The notes beneath the pieces are model-generated. The model had not been told where the DNA came from and did not search any database. It saw nothing but the letters and a program-made list of their open reading frames with translations. Both the position numbers and the translations under genes were made by a program. 12,103 nt of DNA, taken from assembly GCA_964591605.1 (NCBI GenBank), contig CAZQEN010000238.1, positions 1 through 12,103 of the forward strand, read 5' to 3'. Shown here piece by piece: positions 1 to 5,443 of this stretch. Position 1 is the stretch's first letter. Every line of letters starts with the position of its first letter. The stretch is from CAYLLT01 sp964591605 (GTDB lineage Bacteria; Planctomycetota; Phycisphaerae; UBA1845; PWPN01).

Positions 1-30
1 GGGCAGCGAGTACGCTGCCCATGCCACCCC
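1..30 (-). repeat. Partial palindromic repeat (GGTGGCATGGGCAGCG family) inside mqnC
   Basis: Read on the minus strand, this stretch matches the first half of the tandem copies at 4345-4452 (GGTGGCATGGGCAGCGTACT then CGCTGCCC). It directly follows the heptamer arm at 32-70 and stays in the mqnC reading frame, encoding GGMGSVLAA. The left end is cut by the window. Confidence 0.75.
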
Positions 31-1042
31 TATCGGTCATCGGCAATTGGAAATCGGCAATCGGCAATGGCTTCATCCGTCCCAGCGGCGTGTTCTCGGG
101 CTGGAACGTCCAGCAGATGAACGCGGTGAAGCCGCCGGTCTCGTCCTGCAGGTCGCGGATGAGCCGCAGGTGCTCGATGCGCTCCTCGATCGTCTCGATG
201 TGCCCGAACATCATCGTGATGCTGGTGCGCATGCCGACCCGATGCGCCTGGCGCATGACTTCGAGGTATTCGGCGGTCCGCGTCTTGCCGCGGCCAATCT
301 TGTCGCGCACGCGGTCGCTCAGAATCTCCGCCCCGCCGCCCGGGATCGTGTCCAGGCCCGCCTCGCGCAGCCGCAGCAGCACGTCGCGGATGCTCATGCC
401 GAAGATCTGGTGCATCGCGAAGATCTCCGGCGGGCTGAACGCGTGGATGTGGATCGACGGAAACTCGCGCTTGATGAACCGCAGCAGATCCAGATACCAC
501 CCGAAGGGCAGGATCTCCGCCGGCACCAGCCCGCCCTGCATGAGGATCTGCGTGCCGCCGATGTCAATGAGTTCGCGGATCTTGCCCGCGATCTGCTCGT
601 GCGTGAGCACGTAGCCGGGCGGCAGCTCCGGCCGTGAGGAGTTCATCCCCGGCGGGTCGGCCTTGAAGTTGCAGAAGATGCACCTCGCGCTGCACCAGTT
701 GGCGTAGTTGATGTTGCGGTCCACCACATACGTGCGATGCGGCTCAGGGTGCAGGCGCGTCGTCACCTCATGCGCCCGCCGACCGAGCGAATGGATCGAC
801 TCGTCGAAGTACATGGCGAGGGCGTCGGCGGGAGAGAGGCGCGAGATTGCGGATTGTTGGAATTGCCGATTGCTGATTGCCGATTGCCGATTCGAGTCAG
901 CCGTAGGGTCCGCTTCGCGGACGCAATTCGTAGGATCCGCTTCGCGGACGCAATTTGTAGGATCCGCTTCGCGGACGCGGTTTTCGCCGCCGGGACGTGC
1001 TTCACGCGTTTGGTCCGCACAGCGGACCCTACCATCGCTCAT
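1..1042 (-). CDS. mqnC: Cyclic dehypoxanthinyl futalosine synthase MqnC (radical SAM), 3' end outside window, repeat-invaded
   Basis: MqnC is the cytosolic radical-SAM enzyme that cyclises dehypoxanthine futalosine in the futalosine menaquinone pathway. The frame is open from ATG 1042 to the window edge (347 codons, no stop). The core reads YVVDRNINYANWCSARCIFC, with the CxxxCxxC [4Fe-4S]/SAM motif near residues 117-124, followed by GGTQILMQGGL, HIHAFSPPEI, TIPGGGAEIL and TFQPENTPL, all typical of MqnC. I chose ATG 1042 because it overlaps the mqnA stop (ATGA) and has GGAG eight bases upstream (1051-1054). The expected MqnC N-terminus, RLSPADALAMY, begins only at residue 68. The preceding residues are largely encoded by repeats (846-894 and 903-1032). 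A second repeat block (1-70) follows PENTPLGRMK in frame. The alternative ATG 814 would delete conserved N-terminal residues and lacks the coupling. Family assignment is firm; whether the enzyme is intact is uncertain because the C-terminus is missing. Confidence 0.9.
   Translation of the reverse strand, partial: MSDGRVRCADQTREARPGGENRVREADPTNCVREADPTNCVREADPTADSNRQSAISNRQFQQSAISRLSPADALAMYFDESIHSLGRRAHEVTTRLHPEPHRTYVVDRNINYANWCSARCIFCNFKADPPGMNSSRPELPPGYVLTHEQIAGKIRELIDIGGTQILMQGGLVPAEILPFGWYLDLLRFIKREFPSIHIHAFSPPEIFAMHQIFGMSIRDVLLRLREAGLDTIPGGGAEILSDRVRDKIGRGKTRTAEYLEVMRQAHRVGMRTSITMMFGHIETIEERIEHLRLIRDLQDETGGFTAFICWTFQPENTPLGRMKPLPIADFQLPMTDRGGMGSVLAA
32..70 (-). repeat. Heptamer repeat arm inside mqnC
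   Basis: On the minus strand this is a run of ATTGCCG, ATTGCCG, ATTTCCA, ATTGCCG and ATGACCG units with period 7. It lies in frame after the conserved MqnC segment TFQPENTPLGRMK and encodes PLPIADFQLPMTD. It belongs to the same family as the copies at 846-894, 2880-2997 and 6455-6551. Confidence 0.8.
846..894 (+). repeat. Heptamer repeat arm in the 5' part of mqnC
   Basis: The plus strand shows ATTGCGG, a degenerate unit, then ATTGCCG, ATTGCTG, ATTGCCG, ATTGCCG and ATTCG. Read as mqnC (minus), it encodes the cyclic heptapeptide pattern SNRQSAI-SNRQF. It ends just upstream of the codons for the native-looking RLSPADALA. Confidence 0.85.
903..1032. repeat. 27-bp tandem repeat (x3) plus inverted terminal copy, inside mqnC
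   Basis: Three head-to-tail 27-bp units lie at 903-929, 930-956 and 957-983. Each carries a TCCGC/GCGGA stem with a TTC loop. At 1012-1032 an inverted relative (GGTCCGC-ACA-GCGGACC, 7-bp stem) closes the block. The outer ends are perfect 11-bp inverted repeats: GTAGGGTCCGC at 903-913 and GCGGACCCTAC at 1022-1032. Twenty-seven is a multiple of three, so mqnC reads through it as a 9-residue repeat, VREADPTNC. Confidence 0.85.
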
Positions 1043-1913
1043 CGCACCAGCTCCGTCACGTCGGGGATAATCCGTTCTTCCGCACAGAGCTCGAAAAACC
1101 GCTGCATGCCCTTGAGGTGCCGCGGCGTGAGCGTGTAGCTCAGACGCCGCAGCAGATAGTCGGCCGCCAGGTCCGCCGGCCAGCCGTGGGCGGGGCCGAG
1201 CTGTTCGGCAATCTCCCGCGCCCGCGCGACCCCCCGGTCGCGAGCCGACTCCAGCACGCCCGCCAGNNNNNNNNNNNNNNNNNNNNNNNNNNNNNNNNNN
1301 NNNNNNNNNNNNNNNNNNNNNNNNNNNNNNNNNNNNNNNNNNNNNNNNNNNNNNNNNNNNNNNNNNCACGATCAACCGCCCAGACGGCAAACACAAACGG
1401 CAGACCCTGCCACGCCTTCCACGCGCCGCCCAGATCGACCTCGTACTCGAACCCCTTCAGCGGCGCAGTCACCACCTTGTCGCCGATGAGCAGCACCGAC
1501 TCGCACTCGTTCAGATCGTCGATCGCGCTCATCGGCCGCAGCACCAGCCGCCGCTCGAAGTGGTACGACCAGATGAGCTGGGCCAGCGCCACCGACGTGT
1601 GCGAATCCGGATCGACGTAGAGGACGTTCATCTGCTCGGGCGGCGTCCTGGAGAACACACGCACGGTCAGCGTCTCGCCGTCGGAGCCGATGCACGCGTT
1701 CGAGATCCGCCGCCAGCGGTCCGCCCCGCGGGCCAGGTCGATGACCGGAATCAATGCCGCGTCCACCACGCCCTCCCGCAGCATGGCCGGCAGGGCCGAG
1801 GGCACCGCGTAATGCAGGCTGATGCCCGACGAAGCGTCCAGCCCCTCGATCAGCGGCCGCGCGTTCAGGAACGAGACAACTCCGAGCGTGGTGGGATGAT
1901 CCGAGTTCGCCAT
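1039..1913 (-). CDS. mqnA: Chorismate dehydratase MqnA (interrupted by assembly gap)
   Basis: MqnA converts chorismate to 3-enolpyruvylbenzoate, the first step of the futalosine menaquinone route. It is a soluble protein with a periplasmic-binding-protein-like fold. The N-terminal part carries TTLGVVSFLNARPLIEGL, DAALIPVIDLARG and YVDPDSHTSVALAQLIW, which are characteristic of MqnA. The C-terminal piece, ending RFFELCAEERIIPDVTELVR, lies in another frame only because the intervening run of 100 Ns has an arbitrary length. About 182 + 75 codons are visible, and usual MqnA lengths of about 270-290 imply roughly 15-35 residues hidden in the gap. I prefer ATG 1913 (MANSDHPTTLG) over ATG 1952, which adds a non-conserved extension running back through the TATAAT box. 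The stop overlaps the mqnC start (ATGA). Confidence 0.9.
1267..1366. other. Scaffold gap of 100 Ns
   Basis: Exactly 100 Ns lie inside mqnA, a conventional placeholder for a gap of unknown size. The frame change across it is therefore not evidence of a frameshift mutation. Confidence 0.98.
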
Positions 1914-1923
1914 AAGCCGGGCG

Positions 1924-1929
1924 ATTATA
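1924..1929 (-). promoter_or_regulatory. Candidate -10 box upstream of mqnA
   Basis: The minus strand reads TATAATC ten bases before ATG 1913. No convincing TTGACA-like -35 lies 16-18 bp upstream. If used, the transcript would have almost no leader. A similar TATAATC lies upstream of ubiD (7174-7179). Confidence 0.35.
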
Positions 1930-1990
1930 GCGAAGGCGCCCCAGCCCGGCATCCGCGCCTCCCCGCGCCCGAAACTTTTGAAAACTCACG

Positions 1991-2025
1991 AAAAACGCCG
2001 CACCCCGCCCGGTGACGCCGGGCGG
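1991..2025 (-). terminator. Candidate terminator after fpg
   Basis: Fifteen bases beyond the fpg stop the minus strand carries an 8-bp GC stem (CCGCCCGG / CCGGGCGG, 2005-2025) with a 5-nt loop. Nine bases later comes a short T run (positions 1991-1995). The T tract is short and distant, so this is a weak intrinsic terminator at best. Confidence 0.4.
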
Positions 2026-2039
2026 ATCCGAATCGCCCC

Positions 2040-2873
2040 TCATCCGGCCGTCAGACGCTGGCACCGCGGGCACAGGTGCGTGCCGCGCCCGGCGACCACG
2101 ATGCGCTCAATCGGCGTGCGGCAGCGTCGGCAGGGCCGGCCCTCGCGCCCGTAGACGCGGTGGCGCCGGTGAAACGTGCCCGGCTGATTGTCCGCGCCGC
2201 GGTAGTCGCTGATGCTCGAACCGCCCGCGGCGATGGCCTCGGCCAGCACGCGCCGCACGGCCCGACAGAGCCGCGCGACGAGCGCATCATCCAGATCGCA
2301 CGCCCGCGTGAGCGGGTGGATGCCCGCCCGGTGCAGCGACTCGTCGCAGTAGATGTTGCCGATGCCGCTGATCGGCTCCTGGGCCATGAGCAGCGCCTTG
2401 ATCTGTCGACGCCGCTTCAGCAGCCCCCGCCATTGCTCAAGCGTCAGCTCCAGCGGGTCCGAGGCGATCGGCGGCAGCCGGCGGCCCGCCCAGTCGGCGC
2501 CCCGGTCCCCATTCATGATCCACACGCCCCCGAACCGGCGTGGATCGCAATAGCGCAGCTCCACCGGCGCCTCGCCGAACCGCACGCGCAGATGCGTGTG
2601 GCTTTCCACCGGTGCGTCCGGCGTCAGCGCCAGCAACCGCCCCGACATGCCCAGATGAACGCAGACGACGATGTCGCCGGTGAATTCGAAGCGCACGAGC
2701 TTGCCGGCGCGGCGGATCCGCACGATCCGGCGGCGCTCCAGCGGAAGTGAGAGCAGGTCGCGATGCCCGCGCACGATGTCCGGCCGGCGCAGGTCCACCC
2801 GCGTGACCCGCCGGCCCTCCAGCACGGCGGCCAGCCCCCGCGCGATCACTTCAACTTCCGGCAGCTCCGGCAT
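2040..2873 (-). CDS. mutM: Formamidopyrimidine-DNA glycosylase (Fpg/MutM)
   Basis: This base-excision-repair enzyme removes 8-oxoguanine and formamidopyrimidines and cleaves the abasic site. All hallmarks are present in 277 residues, the usual length. The N-terminus is MPELPEVE, with catalytic Pro2 and Glu3 after Met removal. The AGK motif has Lys58. The helix-two-turn-helix region reads ISGIGNIYCDE. The DNA-contact segment SSISDYRGADNQPGTFHRRH is followed by VYGREG and a C-terminal zinc finger, C-RR-C, 16 residues, C-PR-C, within GRGTHLCPRCQ. There is no clear Shine-Dalgarno, and a heptamer repeat element ends six bases before the start codon. The gene lies downstream of the histidine kinase on the same strand, separated only by that element, so it may share its transcript. 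Function is secure. Confidence 0.96.
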   Translation of the reverse strand: MPELPEVEVIARGLAAVLEGRRVTRVDLRRPDIVRGHRDLLSLPLERRRIVRIRRAGKLVRFEFTGDIVVCVHLGMSGRLLALTPDAPVESHTHLRVRFGEAPVELRYCDPRRFGGVWIMNGDRGADWAGRRLPPIASDPLELTLEQWRGLLKRRRQIKALLMAQEPISGIGNIYCDESLHRAGIHPLTRACDLDDALVARLCRAVRRVLAEAIAAGGSSISDYRGADNQPGTFHRRHRVYGREGRPCRRCRTPIERIVVAGRGTHLCPRCQRLTAG

Positions 2874-2879
2874 CCCGAT

Positions 2880-2997
2880 ATTGTCGATTGTCGATTGCCG
2901 ATTGTCGATGAAAGCAGGAGCACGTCCAACGGTTGACCCGGCCGAGGCAACAGGTTGGCCCGTCCCTCAGAATCCGCAATCGAAAATCGACAATGCG
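2880..2997. repeat. Palindromic heptamer element between histidine kinase and fpg
   Basis: The left arm has four heptamers (ATTGTCG, ATTGTCG, ATTGCCG, ATTGTCG; 2880-2907). The right arm has AATCCGC, AATCGAA, AATCGAC and AATGCG (2971-2997), reverse-complementary in style. About 63 bp of unrelated sequence lies between them. The terminus CGCATTGTCGATT (minus strand, 2997-2985) is identical to the end of the copy in ubiD (6452-6464), and both copies have a GCAGG after the opposite arm. It fills the whole gap between the two genes. Confidence 0.85.
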
Positions 2998-2998
2998 T

Positions 2999-3880
2999 TC
3001 ACTCTGCGCGGGGAAGCGTGACCGTGAACGTCGTGCCCGCCCCGGGCTCGCTGGAGACGGTGATTTCCCCGCCGAACTCTTCGATGATGTCCTTGCTGAT
3101 CGACAGGCCCAGGCCAAGCCCGCGGCGCTCGGCCTTGTCTTCATGCTGCTTGGTGGAGAAAAACGGCTCGAAGACCCGTGGGAGGTTCTCAGGGGTGATG
3201 CCGCAGCCCGTGTCGCGGACGCTGATCCGTACGAGCGGCTCGCCGCTGGCCAACCCCGCCGGGGCCGCGTCGATGGTCAGCCGGCCCCGGCGGCCGAGCA
3301 TCGCCTGCCGGGCATTGATGACCAGGTTGAAAAATACCTGCAGCAACTGCGACTCGTTCGCCCGGACCGCCAGCCCGGGGTCGATCTGCAGATTCAGGAC
3401 AATGTTGTCCCGGGCCAGATCCCGACCCAGACACCCGATCGCGTTCTCAACCACCGCCCGGACCGGCACCGCCTTGATGCTCGCTTCGGGGTTCCTGGCG
3501 AAGCCCACCACCCGGTCGGCCATTTGCCGGAGCACCTCGGTCCGCTCGAGCGTCTTGGTGAGGGCCACCCGCATCAGGCCCGGGTCTTCCGTATCGAGCG
3601 CCTGGCGGGCGTATGCAACCACCGGCGTCAGCAGGTTGTTAAACTCATGGGCGATCATTGCCGCCGTCGTGCCGATGCTCGCAAGCTTCTGCGCCTGCCG
3701 CACCTGCGCCTTCATGAGGTCGAACTGGCGGGCGAGCTGGTCAATCTGGGCCTGCAGGAGCTCGGCGTCGTTCCAGGCGCCCCCCGGCCGCGGTATAACA
3801 GAAGGGGTTTCACGGGGGATCGGCGCAGCACCACGTGGGGGTGGAGTTCGCTGGGGTTTTGCAGTTGGCCCAGAGGCCAT
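2999..3880 (-). CDS. Soluble sensor histidine kinase
   Basis: Two-component sensor kinase of 293 residues with no membrane segment, so it is probably cytosolic. The N-terminus (about 1-35) is Pro/Arg-rich and disordered, followed by a coiled coil (about 36-70). The phosphoacceptor H-box is IAHEFNNLLTP. The catalytic ATPase domain shows an N box (VFFNLVINARQAM), a D box (VRDTGCGI), an F box (FEPFFSTK) and a G box (GLGLGLSISKDIIEEFGGEI). The HEFNNLL style is typical of NtrB/PAS-type kinases. No PAS, GAF or other sensor domain is visible and no response regulator is adjacent, so its signal and partner are unknown. The start is supported by GAGGAG seven bases before ATG 3880 (3888-3893). It is divergent from the small gene at 3988. 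Confidence 0.92.
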   Translation of the reverse strand: MASGPTAKPQRTPPPRGAAPIPRETPSVIPRPGGAWNDAELLQAQIDQLARQFDLMKAQVRQAQKLASIGTTAAMIAHEFNNLLTPVVAYARQALDTEDPGLMRVALTKTLERTEVLRQMADRVVGFARNPEASIKAVPVRAVVENAIGCLGRDLARDNIVLNLQIDPGLAVRANESQLLQVFFNLVINARQAMLGRRGRLTIDAAPAGLASGEPLVRISVRDTGCGITPENLPRVFEPFFSTKQHEDKAERRGLGLGLSISKDIIEEFGGEITVSSEPGAGTTFTVTLPRAE

Positions 3881-3987
3881 CGGCGCGCTCCTCGACGGGT
3901 GGCCCGGGTCATGGTGTATCGGCAGGCCGCGCCGGACAGCTTGAGGGGATCGATCCCGCCGGAGGCCCCGTGCCGCCGCGTGTCAAA

Positions 3988-4296
3988 ATGGGAAAGCCAG
4001 AAAGCGAGCATCCCTTGGAACTGAGTGCGCGACTCGAAGCATTGCTGAACGTGGCGGAGCAGCTCGATATCGAGGTCCGGCCCGAAGCCCTCGGCGGCGA
4101 AGGCGGCGGCATGTGCCGGATCAAGGGCAAACGCGTCCTGTTTGTCGATACCTCGGCCGATCTGGCCACCCGCTACGAACGCACCCTGGCCGCCATGGCC
4201 GACCTGCCCGACCTCGAGGGCTGGTTCCTGCCACCCCAGGTGCGCGACGACCTCGACCGTCAGCGCGAAGCCGCATCCGGAGGCGCGAATGCGTAG
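3988..4296 (+). CDS. Small uncharacterised protein, 102 aa
   Basis: I cannot assign a function. The protein is soluble, with no signal peptide or membrane helix. It has an N-terminal helix (LEALLNVAEQLDIEVR), a Gly-rich turn (LGGEGGGMCRIKGKRVLFVD) that looks like a beta hairpin, and a C-terminal segment, RYERTLAAMADLPDLEGWFL. The codon pattern and composition look like a real gene rather than a shadow, and it resembles small hypothetical proteins I associate with planctomycetes. ATG 3988 is the simplest start but has no close Shine-Dalgarno. GGAGG at 3961-3965 sits four bases before an in-frame GTG at 3970, which is an alternative start adding six residues. Confidence 0.65.
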   Translation: MGKPESEHPLELSARLEALLNVAEQLDIEVRPEALGGEGGGMCRIKGKRVLFVDTSADLATRYERTLAAMADLPDLEGWFLPPQVRDDLDRQREAASGGANA

Positions 4297-4344
4297 CAAC
4301 AGCCAGAGCGCCCGAACGCCGGGTGTATCCAGAGCTCAGTGGCC

Positions 4345-4470
4345 GGCGGGTGGCATGAGCAGCGTACGCGCTGCCCGTGCAACCGGGTCACGGACAGCGG
4401 CGGGTGGCATGGGCAGCGTACTCGCTGCCCGTGCAGCCGGGTCGCGGACAGCGAGTACGCAGCCACCCGA
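4345..4470 (+). repeat. 54-bp tandem repeat (x2) closed by an inverted partial copy
   Basis: Two near-identical 54-bp units lie at 4345-4398 and 4399-4452, each beginning GGCGGGTGGCATG and ending CGGACAGC. Immediately after, GAGTACGCAGCCACCC is an inverted match to the start of the unit, so unit 2 plus this tail forms a palindrome with GGGTGGC and GCGTACTCGCTG ends. The same unit is found at the window start inside mqnC. It lies in the spacer before the hydrolase (4297-4531), which contains no supported gene. Confidence 0.85.
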
Positions 4471-4506
4471 GAGACACGCCCCTGTATGTCGGATACATCC
4501 CGGAAC

Positions 4507-4572
4507 ACCAGAAGCCCGAAACGGGCCCGGCATGCTGCTGCGCGTCCCTCTTCTGGCTTTTGGGCTTCTGGT
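4507..4572. repeat. 11-bp inverted repeat spanning the hydrolase start
   Basis: ACCAGAAGCCC (4507-4517) is repeated in inverse orientation as GGGCTTCTGGT (4562-4572). A second CTTCTGG lies at 4550-4556. The right arm falls in the codons of the hydrolase signal peptide (GLLV). The arms have a rough heptamer look (CTTCTGG, CTTTTGG). The arm identity is exact; calling it another heptamer family is inference. Confidence 0.55.
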
Positions 4573-5440
4573 TTGGGGTTTTCCGTTGCGAGCGGAGGAG
4601 TGGTCACCCGACGTGTTTGATTACGATCCACCGGTCAAGCTCACCGTGCGCCAGGCGGAGACCCGCCGTGCCTACAACCTGTCGGGAACGCGTCAGGAAG
4701 AGGTCTTCTTCAAGGACATCCGCGGACACGAGGTCCCCGTGCTGATCACACGGCCGGCGACCGGCGATGGGCCCTTTCCCGTCGTCGTCCTCGTGCACGG
4801 CTTCGCCAGCAACAAGGAGGGCGTGAGCCGCCAGCTCTCGCGCCCCCTCACCGACCGCGGTTTCGCCACGATGGCCATGGACATGCCCAACCACGGCGAG
4901 CGGCCCGGAAAGCCGCCCAAGAACATGTTCGGACCCGACCGAAAGGCGGCCTTCGAGAACATCGTGCAGGCCGTCAAAGACGTCCGCCAGACCATCGACC
5001 TCGCCGAGACGCGGCGCGAACTCGACACGTCCAACGGCGTCTACCTCGCCGGCTACTCGATGGGGGCGTGGATGGGGACGCTCGCCGCCGCCGCGGACCG
5101 CCGGGTCAAGGCCATGGTGGTCATGGTGGGCGGCTCGGCCGTCACCGGCGCCGAGAGCCGCTCGAAGGAGGGCCCGGGCAACGGCGACCGCCTCGACCTG
5201 GTCCACGAATACGCCGTGCTTCGCCACAACCTGGCCCTGCCGAAGTTCTCCCCCCGCCCCGTGCTGCTCATGAACGGCCGCAAAGACCCGCTCGTGCCGC
5301 CCGAACGGGCCAAACTCCTCTACGAATCCGCCCGCCAGCCCAAAGAGCAGCGCTGGTACGACTCCGGCCACCTCCTCCCGTCCGAAGCCTACCGCGACGC
5401 CGCCGAATGGCTCGCCAGGCAGGTCAAACGCGTGAATTGA
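4532..5440 (+). CDS. Exported alpha/beta hydrolase
   Basis: This 302-residue protein has a signal peptide (MLLRVPLLAFGLLVWGFPLRA, probable cleavage after RAE or RA) and an alpha/beta-hydrolase fold. The oxyanion-hole region is VVVLVHGFASNKEG. The nucleophile elbow is GYSMG with Ser176. The acid is Asp252 in NGRKDPLVPP, and the histidine is His280 in YDSGHLLP, giving a complete Ser-Asp-His triad. The layout resembles dienelactone-hydrolase, acetyl-xylan-esterase or peptidase-like members; the substrate cannot be told. I chose ATG 4532 because it gives a clean signal peptide. The frame stays open further upstream, but only through repeat DNA. No strong Shine-Dalgarno is seen. It ends three bases from the convergent ubiD stop. 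Confidence 0.88.
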   Translation: MLLRVPLLAFGLLVWGFPLRAEEWSPDVFDYDPPVKLTVRQAETRRAYNLSGTRQEEVFFKDIRGHEVPVLITRPATGDGPFPVVVLVHGFASNKEGVSRQLSRPLTDRGFATMAMDMPNHGERPGKPPKNMFGPDRKAAFENIVQAVKDVRQTIDLAETRRELDTSNGVYLAGYSMGAWMGTLAAAADRRVKAMVVMVGGSAVTGAESRSKEGPGNGDRLDLVHEYAVLRHNLALPKFSPRPVLLMNGRKDPLVPPERAKLLYESARQPKEQRWYDSGHLLPSEAYRDAAEWLARQVKRVN

Positions 5441-5443
5441 GTT

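Noticed and set aside
903..983. CRISPR-like array
   Set aside because: The 27-bp units are directly adjacent with no spacers, and no cas genes are present.
737..1138. Plus-strand proteins over the repeat block (VGSASRTQF repeats)
   Set aside because: They are translations of repeat DNA on the strand opposite mqnC, with no homologous-looking domain or ribosome site.
1140..1257. Frameshift in mqnA
   Set aside because: The frame difference falls across the 100-N placeholder, whose length is arbitrary.
2999..3880. Complete two-component system
   Set aside because: Only the kinase is here; neither flank encodes a receiver domain.
4142..4531. Extended N-terminus of the hydrolase
   Set aside because: The extension overlaps the preceding gene and translates the 54-bp repeats; a clean signal peptide begins at 4532.
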